The position numbers and the translations under genes were made by a program. Below are positions 20,489 through 31,646 of a stretch of DNA of 32,563 nt, piece after piece (positions within the stretch are counted from its first letter, which is position 1; each line of letters opens with the position of its first letter). The notes under the pieces are model-generated. The model made no database searches and was not told where the DNA came from. It saw nothing but the letters and a program-made list of their open reading frames with translations. This stretch comes from Acanthaster planci (lineage: Eukaryota; Echinodermata; Asteroidea; Valvatida; Acanthasteridae), in the NCBI RefSeq assembly GCF_001949145.1, contig NW_019091501.1, positions 312,001 through 344,563 on the forward strand, written 5' to 3'.

Positions 20489-23400
20489 ACGAGGCTCTTC
20501 CGGAGGGGTGCAAGAATTAAAATTACTGCTTCCTTCATAGTTCAATAACCAATTAAAATCTCTCTCTTTTAGTGCACCTAGAGACAGTTCTGGAGATTGT
20601 GAGTGGTTACATTTACCCAGGAAATGTCTTTCACAGGGTCTCTATCGCATTGTAAATTCTCCCTGATCCTTCAAAAGCTATCAGAGTTTGGAGGATCATG
20701 CAAGATTGAAGATGGAGTCCAGCCATAGTCATTCAACACTGCGCTCTTAAGCCAGGCCAGGTCTAAAGTATGCTATATTTGGCTGAAGCAATTGTTGCCA
20801 CTCGTGTGTCTATGATGTGGTTTTTGGCACTTTGTACTGTACATTGTGGTTTTTGCATTGCATCTTTGGGGGTATGGCTCCGTGTTGTTTTTTTTGCCAC
20901 TGTGTAGCTATGAATCGAGTATTTTTTTTTACCAAGGTGTGTTAAGAACAAATGCCTTCATGTTGTTTCCTTGCCGTTTAAACCTCCAGTTTTACTGCAA
21001 AACCTTTCTGAAAGCATTGCAGGCATTAGTGACCAGTACTGATAATTAAGTTGGATTAACCATGAATTTTAAGGGATTCACTGTGTTCATTGAACAAATA
21101 TTTTTTTAAGTAACCTGTGACTCTTATTTTATGTACATTTTGAACAAAAGGTAGTGGTCATCACCAGTGAATATTTAGTGTCACAGAGTTTGTTTCTGCA
21201 TTCAATTGGGGACCCTGAACAATAGAGGACAATAAGGTCCCCGATTGACAACTGTGTTCAAAACATATGGGTGGTCTTNNNNNNNNNNNNNNNNNNNNNN
21301 NNNNNNNNNNNNNNNNNNNCTTGTGTGTTTGTAAAAGTGGTGGTATAGTTTTTTAAAACTCATTTGAAGAGATAAAAGGTGTTTGTTTATGTATAAAAAG
21401 TTACCAAGTACTCCACTCAACATGTTGCATTTGTGGTAATCTTGTTTTATTAGCAAATGCGCTCCTCTGAATTGAAACATAAAATTATACAAAAAAATTT
21501 ATTTATACAAAAGAGGAAATTGTCAACATTATACTTGAAATTTGAGTACACTTTTCAGTGGCATTGCCATTGTGCATTTACTGTGTTTCACTTTCAACTG
21601 CATTCAAGTCGTACAACTAGGGAACATCCCGGTAACTGCATGCCTGAAAATCCGCAATTTTCAAACATGAATTTAAACCATATTACAAAGAATGCAGAGG
21701 TGTAATAGTAAACATCCTACATGACTGCAGCAGAATAATTTTGACAGCTCTCAGATTTTTTTAAAAACTGCATACATTTACTGAAATGCAATGCAAACAA
21801 CTGCAAAAGCTGCTACCCAAATGTTTCACAGATGCATATTGTATGCAGATTATTTAATGTAAGATCACATAAAATTGTTTTAATACAATTTTGAATTTCA
21901 TAATCATTACATTCGAAGTTAGAAAGAAAAGTTATTCTGTACCACCCATGCATCTTGTTCGGCTGTTTAGTGCAACATTTTGTAATTTTTAACAAAAAAA
22001 AAAAGAAGTTAAGTCATTGTTTACATATGAAAGAGCCAACAAAACATTTTGTACTTTTCCATGGTATTTCTGTCAACAAACTTTGGTCTGGGTTTTATAC
22101 TTTCTGTGACATTCAATAGGAATGTTTTACCAAATTGAATATATATTTGCTTTTCTAAGTATTCCTTTAAGATACTTTGCAGTGAAAATATAACTGTACT
22201 CAACTGAGGTAAAACAAAATGTTTATAGATGGCACATACATGTACCATTTTGTACTTTTGCCTGAAATTGTTTTCTTAAAAATATTCTGACGTTCGTTTT
22301 AATACTGAACATATTACATAGACATTGGGGTAATTGTAATTATGCCAATGATAGACAAAATTGGCCTTGTACATGTAGTTCTGTAGAGCATGATGTATAA
22401 AAAGGGGGAGAATTTAAATGTAGATGTAGAGCAATAATTTTGTAAATAAGTTATGAACCAAACCCAGCAAAATGAGTCAGGTTTAACAAGCTTTCTTTTT
22501 TTAAAGTCACTGACACTTTAACATGTTAGTAGATGTCATCGGGAACTCTCAACAAATTCATTATTCCTTATGATGCCAAATTGGGCAACGTAACCTACAG
22601 AAAATCTGCACAAGCTCCATTTCTGACATTTGAAATAACTATTAAGTGGAGTGAATAGAAGTGTCTGAATCATTTTGTTGGTGTTGGTCAAAGTTTAGCA
22701 ATCTGTTATGGGTAACAGAGTAAGCTGAACTGATCAATCTTAACAGTGCAGTATACTCTGTCCACCCTGGTAACAGGACTGGAGATGAAAGTCTTCCTTA
22801 AAACAAACAAAACATAATATGCTGTTGAATGAGCCTGCTTGACTTGTTTAATAGTCATAGAAACACTTAGTCATAGAACGCACGTTACTCAGAATTTAGA
22901 CCTGGTGCTCTCAGACAAACCAACCTATCTGATAATTGGAATGCTTTAACCAGCCAGTTATCAGCTGCCACCGTAATTCTATCTGAAAATTTGTGCACAG
23001 TGAAAGAATACAAAAGTAAAAAACAAGTCAGGCACTTGTAGACGGTGTTTCTACCCAAGTGATCGTTTCTTTCAGAAACATACGTGGCATAAAATTCTTA
23101 AAAGATAATTCCCCCTTTTATGTCATTTGCCGTAATTAAATGTATTTTTAATTCAGTTAAAGAATATGCAGTAACAACGCATTGTCATGCATACAGTCAT
23201 TTCCAATAAAATTACCCTCACAGTACAAAAGACTGTACATATTGAAGCTGAAAGCGCAATGCAATTTTTTTTAAAAGAAAGGTACGTTACAAGATTTTGA
23301 TTTTTCTATCCTAATAAAAAAAATCTGTATTGGTGTGAAGGAAATAAGAAACCTTGATAGCAGTAAGAAAGTGCAACAAAACCATGAGTTAAGTTCTACA

Positions 23401-24498
23401 TGAATTTCTGTCCTAAACTGCATTTGTCCAGTTAGTCACCAAAGATACATGTACTTGTCACAATTCAAAACATACAAAAAATATACATTCATCGGGCAAC
23501 TGCTTTGCTACCAAACCCAAATTCTGCGTAATAATGACAGTTCTTAGTAAAATATGATGATATACTTCAGATTTTGTCGTATGTAGGGTTTCAAATGCTA
23601 ACTTGTCCGTATAATAGTTTCATTACAATGTTCAGAGGGGCTGTACATACCAAAACATAAAGGTCTATGAAGCAATGCAGGGTCCGATTGCTTGCTCTGA
23701 CCTCACTGCACTAAGGGGCTGTGGAAGAGTTATTCAAAGGGCAAAGCATAACTCCATACAGGTGGATTTATCATTTCTCAGCGTTTCAGAGTATTTTGCT
23801 GTGTACATGCAGTCTACGTAAAGGCAAAACCTAAAGGGTCGAAGGGTTAAAGACTACATGGACTGCAGGGTAAGTATCAATAATCTGCATATTAACCCTA
23901 TGACGCCCGCAGCAAACACTGCTGTAACTGTATGTATTAAATGCCCTCATCCTGTACACATGTTAGGGAATTGGCTCACCCAGAAACTCTACCTATCAAT
24001 TACAGATTAACCTAGCTGGCAATGTGTAAGTAATGTCAAAACCAGTTCTTTGTTTTAAAATGATATATTTGGGACTCTTAATCAAGAATTTGAATTTGTG
24101 ATTTCTCCCAGCAAAGGCTGATCCAAAAGATCTAGTGTGGCTGTATGTAATGCATGCATCTGCTGGTAGAGGCTCCAGTTTCAAGATGGTAGGATTCATT
24201 TCATAACGAGGCGCCGGCAACACTTCTAGTTGAAGCCTTTCTGCCTAGATACTACATTTCTTTTGGGACTTGTCATGATACGAATGGGGCATTTAGTCAG
24301 GGTAAATCAAAACTCGATCAAAATTAAGTATTGGTACAAAAACTAGGACATCTTACACAATCCATATTTAACTTTGCAAAAGACTTTTTGTCATCTGCCA
24401 AGTTTTCAATTTCTTCTATCAATTGTTACAGATGGCATAAACTGGCCGAGATGGGATATCAGAGAAAGGAATGACATGGTGCTCTGCGATGGGCGTCT
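20489..24498. other. Convergent intergenic region with the two 3' UTRs
   Basis: About 4 kb, AT-rich, between two stop codons that face each other. I found no exon on either strand. ATTAAA at 20552-20557 (+), followed by a T-rich run, could be a helicase poly(A) signal. AATAAA at 21503-21498 (-) could end a long cortactin 3' UTR. Both are guesses from sequence words only. Confidence 0.45.
21279..21319. other. Assembly gap (41 N)
   Basis: Unknown bases in the convergent intergenic region. Confidence 0.99.
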
Positions 24499-24576
24499 CT
24501 ACTGGAGTTCCACATAGTTAGCAGGGAACAGCCCTCGGGAACCATTACACGTCCCCATCCACCAACCGCTGTCAAT
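24499..24576 (-). CDS. CTTN: Cortactin last coding exon: SH3 end
   Basis: 78 bp from acceptor TTGGCAG to the TAG at 24501-24499. It encodes [20 protein letters not shown] and YVELQ. The WW pair and the PANYV motif of the ligand groove are intact. Confidence 0.95.
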   Translation of the reverse strand: MDSGWWMGTCNGSRGLFPANYVELQ

Positions 24577-27500
24577 CTGCCAAGAGGTCAGAGGTTATTA
24601 AAGTGAAAGTGTGCAGCAGATCAATTAGACTGATTCAAGAGATCAAAAGTTAAAGAGTTCTGGAATTGTCAACCACTGTCAAGTATATATATCTGAAAAG
24701 GGGTCAGAGGTCAAGATAAAGGGTTACCATCAACTAGTATACATCTTGCCACGTGTCAGATTGTTGAAAATAGAGGTACAAAGGCCATTCATGTCACATC
24801 TGAGAGACTAGCGTGCAACACTCGTGTTTCTTTTTTCCCCCAATTAAACAGGATGTGAAAAAGACAAGATGGCCTCACCTGATCGATGTCAGTGATGACG
24901 TCACCGGGGTCAAAGGACACTTCATCATCCCCAGCTGTAAGAAATGTCAAATTATGAAATAAAATAAAGATGAACTATACATGGAGTTTTAAAAGAATTG
25001 CCAAGAAATCCCATCACCTGATATACAGGTACAAGCTATGTTTGGCAATATCTGCACATGACCATACTTTGACCTCTCTTCCAACAGAAACCCCCATTTG
25101 TCTTATCTCTACATTCTGTTTTGATGTTTAAATTAACTTTTCTTTCTACCCTCATCTTTCACTGGTAGGAAGACCAAAACTGTCTAGCCATGCATGCATC
25201 AGTTTGTATGTCAAAGCAAAAAGGGCTACGTAAGCTTTCTATTATTTTGCTACTGCATAGCTATTCTGAGTATCAATATTGATAAGTAATTGACTCACTG
25301 GCTTGGTAATCATACACAGCCACAGCTGTCATACCCCCGCCTGATGTGTTCTCAGTACCAGCACCAGGCATGTCCTCATACACTGCATCCTCCACTGGCG
25401 GTGACTGCTCAGGTTCTGCGACTGAAAAGGAATGGATGTACAAAAACCCTCAACCTACCACAGCTCCGAAACACACCTCTAAAGTTCAGGTGACTTTCTA
25501 AATTTAGAGCACTGTCATGATGAAAGTTCTGTGTGTAATTTCACTCCCTTCCTGGATCTTCCAAAATCCACCATTGTGCAGGAATTCTATCGCTATACTG
25601 CATACTATATTCTATCTGTATACTGCAGCTTTCAAAAATAGTAGTGGCAGGGTCTAGCCGTCTTTCTTAGTCCCACAAATTCTTCAAAAAACTTCCGGTG
25701 GATTGTGAAGGATGTAGGAGGATTTGGGGGCATAATTTGAACAAAGCCACGATGCCAGGCATGTATTTGCAAAGAGTACAGCAAATGCTTCATCAATGAG
25801 CCAGTTGGTGTTTTCAATATTAAGACAAGGTCATTCCGGAACAAAGCCCCTGACATCACACCAGTTGGAACATGTTCAGTGAGTGCGTCCTGTTGCATAG
25901 CCGCTCTGATAGCAATGGCCTTGAGCGCACATGCAAATGTTCTGGAATGACCTGTGATGCTGTTCATTTTGAGCATGTGCTGTTTCTGAATACCATTCTC
26001 ATTCATTCGTATTCATGTACAAAAAGTCATGCTGTTCATAACAACCAAGCACATGCAAGCACCCCAGGCTACCAAGTGCTGTACATGTATGTACTGCAGG
26101 ACCTGCGGCATGGAGCCAGATAAACTAGGTTCAACCATTGTCCAGCAAGAGCTTATTCACGTTAACATTACCCCTCACACGAGGCAAAGATCCTGGAATT
26201 TTTAAAGGGAATGGTCAGAACTTTAATACTTTTATTCCTGAAATGTACTTGGATTTAAAAATAAGCTATACATACACACGTACTTGTACCAATTTCCAAA
26301 AGCCAGTTTGCACATGGCTATGCAGCAGTGCTGCCATGAATTTACGTCTCTTTGAAACAAGGACCCATTTGGAGTAATGCACATGAGTACGTATGATTAT
26401 TAGGAGAATGACCAGTCATGTGAGAGGAATTAACCAATAACAGGTAAGAGTCTGATTTTTACGGAAGTCAGATTTTCATGTGATACTGGGCATTCATACG
26501 ATCCCGAAGTAGCTTTAAAGCGAAGCGCAAGCGACTGCACTTGTCACTGGTTCCCTCCTTTGGCTGCGTAAAGAGAATTTAGGTTTGTGGGAATCCACAA
26601 AATTCGCTCCTCATTTCCTACGTACGTTGTACATTTCGAAGAGTATTGCTTATACTGTAAAAGAGTGGAAAATGGAAATCCATGATATGCTACATTCCAT
26701 GCTTCAGAGGAAATGCTGACAGCCAACCTATATTGTTAATGTACCAATTTTGGATTCATTTGCCAATAGAAGCTCTACTTGCTGACTGGAATTAATTATT
26801 TATTTCCTGGTTGGAAAAAGAGAGGCATACAGAGTACAGGGGCTCCAGGCTCACCCATGGACACATGTTGCCAGTGGTTGGATTTGAACCCCTGACCAAC
26901 TTTCTGGGTTGGAGTTACGAGCACAATAAGGGTAAAGAGGCTTGCCAAAGGACACAAGTGTGTGGCCAGCAGCTGGATTCGACCCCCCTGACATTCTGGA
27001 CAGGATTTACTAACGCCAGCCACTAGACCACACTCCCCGGCTAATGGTGTTACTCCTGAGTGGAGAGAGGGGGAGTATATTTAGAGGCTTACGTGAGGAT
27101 GCAGTTCTGGCCAACAGCTAGTCCATGCTCCCCAGCTAATTCTGGTACCCATATAAACTTCTGCATTGAAAGAGGTAAATATAATAAAGGGGCTTGCCAG
27201 CAGCTGGATTCGAACCTCTGAGCTTCTGGCCGGGAGTTACAAAGGCTACACCTCTAAAGGTTATTTGGGCAGCATGCTACCTTTCTGAGGGATTTCTTCA
27301 TAAGTATCAGCAGGCACAGGCTCTGGCTCGTGCTGGCTGACACCACCTTCGTTTATGTAGTCCGGGTCGGCATACATCTCGTCTGGCTCTGGCTCTGGTT
27401 CAGGCTGGGGCTGGGCGCGGGGTGCTGTCTGCCGTGGTGGTGGCAGCGCTGGTGGTTGCTCCTCTTGTGGCTCGGGGTTTGTCTCCCAGTCTTGCTCTTC

Positions 27501-30500
27501 CTGCTCTTCCGCTTCTAAGGCTCTGTGCTCCTCCTTCAGCTTACGCTGTCGCTCCTAGTAACCAAGATACACAGTCAAATAGTATAACAGGCCTCTTGTA
27601 CCTAGAGCTCAAGGCATTTAACATTGTATGGTTCAAGAAAATAAAAAACACCAGTCAAAGTAACTGTGGCCAACATTCTTGATGGTACAAATGTTGCCAT
27701 AGCATCAGATCTTGAAATCATCCTCAGCTGTCCTCTATCTTCTAGCGACCTACCTCTTCGACTTTCTTGGACTCTTCCCTCTCCTTCTGTTCTCTCTCCT
27801 GTCTTCTCTGCCTTTCCATTTCTGCTTTCTTACGTTGCTCCTGAAAAATGATGATGCACTGAAAGTCCAGTCTTCACTTGTGTCCACTTTAGCACGGTAA
27901 AGCATTTCCAGCAATTGAACAGTTCTCTCTGTTCATTTGCAATGTTACTGCAACTGAGTGCTACAGTTGTAGCCCTAGTATTTTGAAGTGTTCTGTGTAC
28001 TGACTCATACGTGCCGTGAATGGGCAGTAGAGGGTTGCATGTACACTCTTCACAAAAAGTTACGGACCACTTTTTGTTTTGTGTGTACTTTTTTACATGA
28101 GATATTTTACTGCTGAAAATGTGCATTTGATGTTTTGAAACTTTTTTAATTTTTTATTCCAATGAAAAAAACATCTAGACAAACAAAACAATGAAAGAAC
28201 TAGACCCCACTCATTGCTTGGAAAAAATTACCAGTTATGAAAAATGTCCTTAACTTTTTTGAGTAGTATATGTTAACCTATTCAGAGGCGGATCTAGGGG
28301 GGTTGAACGGTTGCAACCCACCCATCCCCCCTCCCCATTCAGCCATGGACTAAATGGAACTACCCAAAAAGAAATCCTGAACTAGGATTGCTTCATCCAT
28401 CTATCCATAAAAATAATTACATCGATTTGCGGTAGATCCCCTTAGCAGGGCATCCCTTCAGTATTTACATCAACCCCCCCCCCCATTTCCTGAAAGCTAG
28501 ATCTGTCCCTGCTATTCATGTGGCCAGGAGAGGGTTCACTCTGCAGCCCCACAGACATCAAATCAAACCCTGTGTGAACTGCATAAAATATTCAGAACTT
28601 TTTTATCAAGTGATTGCATTTTTCTCTATTTTTTTTTTTCAAATTAATTGTACATACCTCTTCTTCTGCCTTCGCCATATTTTCAAACTTTGCTCTCAGG
28701 TTTCCTGCACCACCGGAACCTAGATGGTGAATGATGGGGGGAGAAAATAGAGTGGAGTTTTATCAAAGCCCTGGTTCTCTGGAAACAAATGCCATTTTCC
28801 AAATTTCAGTTTTGTCTCTGGCCCCATCTGTGATTGCTGAATCACTTTTGAAAATGTACTTTGAAACTAATTAAAATCATCAGATGGTTTAATGTTTCTG
28901 TAGCAGTGATTGGAGCTGCACTGAGCTTGAGGGTCTTACTCGTGGGACTACTGAATTGATAAAATGGAAGTTGAATTTTCACCAGAATGTGCACAGACTG
29001 ACCTCAAGTAATTTTTATCTGCATGCGCACAGAGTGAACACCACTAATTGTTAGTGGAATGAACACAAATCCTGTGGCATGGGTGTTGGGCACGCAGCAG
29101 CAGCAGTGAGGATATTTAATCAAGTGCCGATACCTGTGAAGAAGTCCATATTGTCTTTTATCTGTGACCCCTTACACTCTGATGCCATGCAACACAAACA
29201 GGTTTGATTGGCATACTCTGCCAGAAACTGTCCACAGGTACCCCTGGGTTATCCCAAGCTCATACTCACCAGGAGCCACTCTGGTACGCTGATAGGATGA
29301 CGAAACCCCCTGCATGTCATCAAATGAGCCGGCAGAGGCATCCTGCCTGTCTGACTCCACGCCAAACTTGCCCCCAAACCCCTTGGACATGTCCTTCTGG
29401 GAGGGATGGAGCTCCACCTTGCTGGTCTCGTCGTAGCCCAATGCCACCTTGTCTTGTCTGTCTTTCTGGACACCATACTTCCCACCAAAGCCGGTCGCGT
29501 AATCTAAGCAAGACACGGAGTAATGGATCAACAAAAGTGTGAATGCATAAACATTAAGTAGGAATCAGCTTTAGCACTAGTTAACAGCTGCTGCACTCTA
29601 CAGCCTACTCTATGTTTAACTGCTTGCCATCGGTATTATTCCACAACAAACTTGTGGCAGGTGCAATGTTACGTTCAGCTGAAAGACAAAATACCAATAG
29701 TTAAGTCCTTGGACTTTCCAAATGTTGAACCTTATTGCTAATTGTTTAAGAGCTGTGCGACAGTTGTTACCACCTCACTTTCTCGAAGGTTTGAGAGAAC
29801 AGGGCAGGCTTTGGCCTGGTTGAGGGCTCCATACAAAGTCAACCTCAATGAACAAGTTCCAGCTTCTATGTGTACGGACACCGCTTGGTACTGCATGCTT
29901 AATTTGTCAGAGATAATGTCCACTCTCACCTTTTTGAGATGCGTGTTTCTCTGTCTTCCCCTCGTACTCAAAACCCACAGCAGCCTTGTCAACTCGGTCT
30001 TTCTGCACACCATATCTCCCACCAAAGCCTTTGGAATAATCTTTTTGAGGTAAAAACGAAAGAGCTGTTTATAAAGCAATGTCCATCACAGCCACTTTAA
30101 GTGCATTCCTCTTGTGAGCACAGCAAATGTTAGCTGATGTTGGTGAAACATCATGTAAATGTGAAGTCGATCGGTAGCCATCTTTACTTAAAACTGCTTA
30201 TCTTGGAGTCCATATCAGCTCTACAATTCTTCGAGGCCAGTTACACCAATCAATCACCACGGGCAGAGAAGTACCATTGAGATTTACTAACCACCAGAAT
30301 CAGTCTTTCAAGGAAACTAAGATGCTCACTAGGCATCACACCCTGTTATGAGTCAGATGTAATACCGGGATGCTTGTCATTAGTCGAGAGTTTCATTTTG
30401 TGACATCCGAGAATAAATTTTGGCATTTACATATACCTTTCTGGGACTCATGCTTTGACAGTCCTTGCTGGTACTCCCACCCAACTGCCGACTGAAAAAC

Positions 30501-31646
30501 AATGAACCCCATAAATGTAAAATTACTTGTAATAGTGACAATCAGGCATGCACATCTACAAATATTGGTGCTCAAGGCTCTACATCGGTGTTATCCTTGC
30601 TCATCAGGTTAATGAACATTGTTCAATCAATTATTCATCGGGCCTAATTACTAGAGCAGTAAAGCTATACCCTTAGCATTTATCAGCTGTAAACCAATCA
30701 CAGGTAATATACATCAAACAGCATATCAGCTGGGAAGCTTCTTTTTTTTTCTTTTTGCTTTGATAACAAATGTTTGCTGTGCTATGCCAGTTTCGGAGAC
30801 TTCCATGCTCCACGGCACTCCACGAGTTATGATGCCTTTAAACCATCTCAGACTTGGCAATACCACATATAATTTTTTTTTACACTCTCCACACACACAT
30901 GCGCTAAAATGTTTCACAAGGGAAAAAAAAGATGCAATTATTACTTTGTCTTGCTTGCCTTTCTCAACTCCATATTTGCCACCAAAGCCAGTGGAGTAAT
31001 CTGTAGGGGACAATGGGGGAAAGTGTAACAGGTTAAGCAAAACATGAGACAATCAACCAGCTCTGTCTTTCTCAAACCGAATCAAGCAAGATCCATTTTT
31101 TCTAAAAGGCATTTCAGAGTCCACAGTTTTTTCCCCAGTAGCAAGTCACCAAGTTGCAGTTTTTCAAAATAACAGGGCTGTGTGTGTGGAACATATTGGA
31201 GTTGGTATGCATAATTATGTTACACATATTAAAACAATACAATTACTTCTTATATTACAAAGCCAATGAACTTCACATGATTTTGAGTTAAAAAACATGT
31301 TGGCATTAAGCTGAGCAACGTGTCTGGGAGAAAAGTCTGATTCAAAACAATTTTAAAATAACTCAAAACTATAACAAATAGAGGCCAATTACACTTATAG
31401 TCATGAAATTGACTTTTGTATTAGCTGGCATAACTCTGCCCTGCAACTATCTGCAGCTGGGCCATCATTCTTTGTCCTACCTATCTGCGAGGCGTGCTTT
31501 TCTGTTTTCCCGGCATAGTCAAAACCCACAGCCGACTTGTCCACGCGCTCGCTCTGCACCCCGTACCTGCCGCCAAACCCTTTGGCGTAGTCCTTCTGTG
31601 AGGCGTGAGCACTAAGCTTCTCCATGTGTTCGTGACTCATGGCCGA
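24499..31646 (-). CDS. CTTN: Cortactin, 3' part of gene (11 exons)
   Basis: Spliced - strand segments in order: 31646-31481, 31000-30945, 30491-30437, 30040-29930, 29503-29270, 28719-28658, 27840-27754, 27554-27281, 25421-25299, 24934-24879, 24576-24499 (TAG at 24501-24499). All introns are GT-AG with matching phases; 1302 bp, 433 residues. Order (local numbering): half repeat 1-18, four full 37-residue cortactin repeats with the D-Y-x-x-GFGG(K/R)(Y/F)GV core (19-166), a final half repeat to about 187, charged helix about 212-280, Pro/Glu/Tyr-rich linker, SH3 about 380-433 with AVYDYQ, GWWMG and FPANYVEL. Cortactin binds F-actin through the repeats and Arp2/3 through an N-terminal acidic region, and is a Src substrate at the cell cortex. 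The acidic region and first repeats lie beyond the right edge. The SH3 and linker make HS1/cortactin family membership certain. Confidence 0.95.
24879..24934 (-). CDS. CTTN: Cortactin exon: SH3 middle
   Basis: 56 bp, phase 1 in and phase 0 out, acceptor TCTTACAG and donor CAG|GTGAGG. It encodes [18 protein letters not shown], the RT loop and diverging turn of the SH3 domain, with the acidic patch that contacts basic residues in ligands. Confidence 0.95.
25299..25421 (-). CDS. CTTN: Cortactin exon: linker end and SH3 start
   Basis: 123 bp, phase 1 at both ends, acceptor CTTTTCAG and donor GCCA|GTGAGT. It encodes [20 protein letters not shown] and ends [11 protein letters not shown], the ALYDY motif of the SH3 RT-loop strand. 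Confidence 0.94.
25422..26809 (-). other. Cortactin intron, left part
   Basis: Open on the - strand from 26006 to 25632 (124 codons), without a recognised domain, acceptor/donor pair or match to cortactin. It may be chance or an unknown repeat. The rest is unremarkable. Confidence 0.5.
26810..27045 (-). repeat. tRNA-derived SINE, family 2, two tandem units
   Basis: The - strand shows box A TGGTCTAGTGG (27030-27020) and box B GGTCGAATCC (26984-26975). A second box B, GGTTCAAATCC (26890-26880), lies about 95 bp on. Both units carry related text around the boxes (CCAGC(A/T)GCTGGCC, GTAACTCC). It lies in the cortactin intron between 25421 and 27281. Confidence 0.55.
27176..27262 (-). repeat. tRNA-derived SINE, family 2, third unit
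   Basis: - strand TTGTAACTCCCGGCCAGAAG followed by a perfect box B GGTTCGAATCC (27216-27206) and CAGCTGCTGGCAAGCCCC. Same family and orientation as 26810-27045. It ends within 20 bp of the donor of the cortactin linker exon. Confidence 0.5.
27281..27554 (-). CDS. CTTN: Cortactin exon: end of helix, proline/tyrosine-rich linker
   Basis: 274 bp, phase 0 in and phase 1 out, acceptor GGTTACTAG and donor AAAG|GTAGCA. The helix ends at about [11 protein letters not shown]. Then come [10 protein letters not shown] (possible SH3 ligand), a PEPEPEPDE run, and the tyrosine sites MYADPDY and DTYEEIPQ, where Src-family kinases could phosphorylate. Confidence 0.93.
27754..27840 (-). CDS. CTTN: Cortactin exon: charged helix
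   Basis: 29 codons, phase 0 at both ends, acceptor ATTTTTCAG and donor GAG|GTAGGT. It encodes [19 protein letters not shown] and [10 protein letters not shown], a continuous alpha-helical, alternately charged stretch. Confidence 0.93.
28283..28511. mobile_element. hAT-like MITE
   Basis: 229 bp in a cortactin intron. The left end CAGAGGCGGATCTAGGGGGG and the reverse complement of the right end, CAGGGACAGATCTAG, form short inverted repeats. The CAGxGGCGGATCxAG type of terminus is common in hAT MITEs. CTATTCA occurs at both edges (28278-28284 and 28512-28518), so the target duplication overlaps the first bases of the end as I set it. Confidence 0.6.
28658..28719 (-). CDS. CTTN: Cortactin exon: start of helical region
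   Basis: 62 bp, phase 1 in and phase 0 out, acceptor CCATCTAG and donor GAG|GTATGT. It encodes [20 protein letters not shown]. The [10 protein letters not shown] word is the conserved start of the helical segment after the repeats in cortactin and HS1. Confidence 0.94.
29270..29503 (-). CDS. CTTN: Cortactin exon: last full repeat and terminal half repeat
   Basis: 234 bp, phase 1 at both ends, acceptor TTGCTTAG and donor CCTG|GTGAGT. It encodes [37 protein letters not shown], the half repeat [18 protein letters not shown], and a Ser-rich link ending [13 protein letters not shown] terminal half repeat is usual for cortactin. Confidence 0.94.
29930..30040 (-). CDS. CTTN: Cortactin exon: one complete repeat
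   Basis: 111 bp, phase 1 at both ends, donor AAAG|GTGAGA. It encodes [19 protein letters not shown] and [18 protein letters not shown]: exactly one actin-binding repeat in one exon. Confidence 0.94.
30437..30491 (-). CDS. CTTN: Cortactin exon: second half of that repeat
   Basis: 55 bp, phase 0 in and phase 1 out, acceptor GTTTTTCAG and donor AAAG|GTATAT. It encodes [18 protein letters not shown]. Joined to the previous exon it makes exactly 37 residues (111 bp). Confidence 0.92.
30945..31000 (-). CDS. CTTN: Cortactin exon: first half of a repeat
   Basis: 56 bp, phase 1 in and phase 0 out, acceptor CCCTACAG and donor CAAA|GTAATA. It encodes [19 protein letters not shown], the N-terminal half of a 37-residue unit. 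Confidence 0.92.
31481..31646 (-). CDS. CTTN: Cortactin exon: half repeat plus one full repeat
   Basis: 166 bp, phase 0 in and phase 1 out, acceptor ACTTTGCAG and donor ATAG|GTAGGA. It begins [18 protein letters not shown] (second half of a repeat) and continues with [19 protein letters not shown] and [18 protein letters not shown]. The repeat ends in Ile where the others have Lys (ATA for AAA). Confidence 0.93.

Noticed and set aside
27330-27518. Hydrophobic, Trp/Leu-rich + strand frame that looks like a membrane protein
   Set aside because: Antisense of the Pro/Gln/Glu-rich cortactin linker exon; the hydrophobicity is an artefact of complementing CAG, CCA and GAG codons.
29204-29542. 112-codon + strand open frame
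   Set aside because: It is the antisense shadow of the cortactin repeat exon at 29270-29503, whose - strand translation has four clear GFGG-type features.
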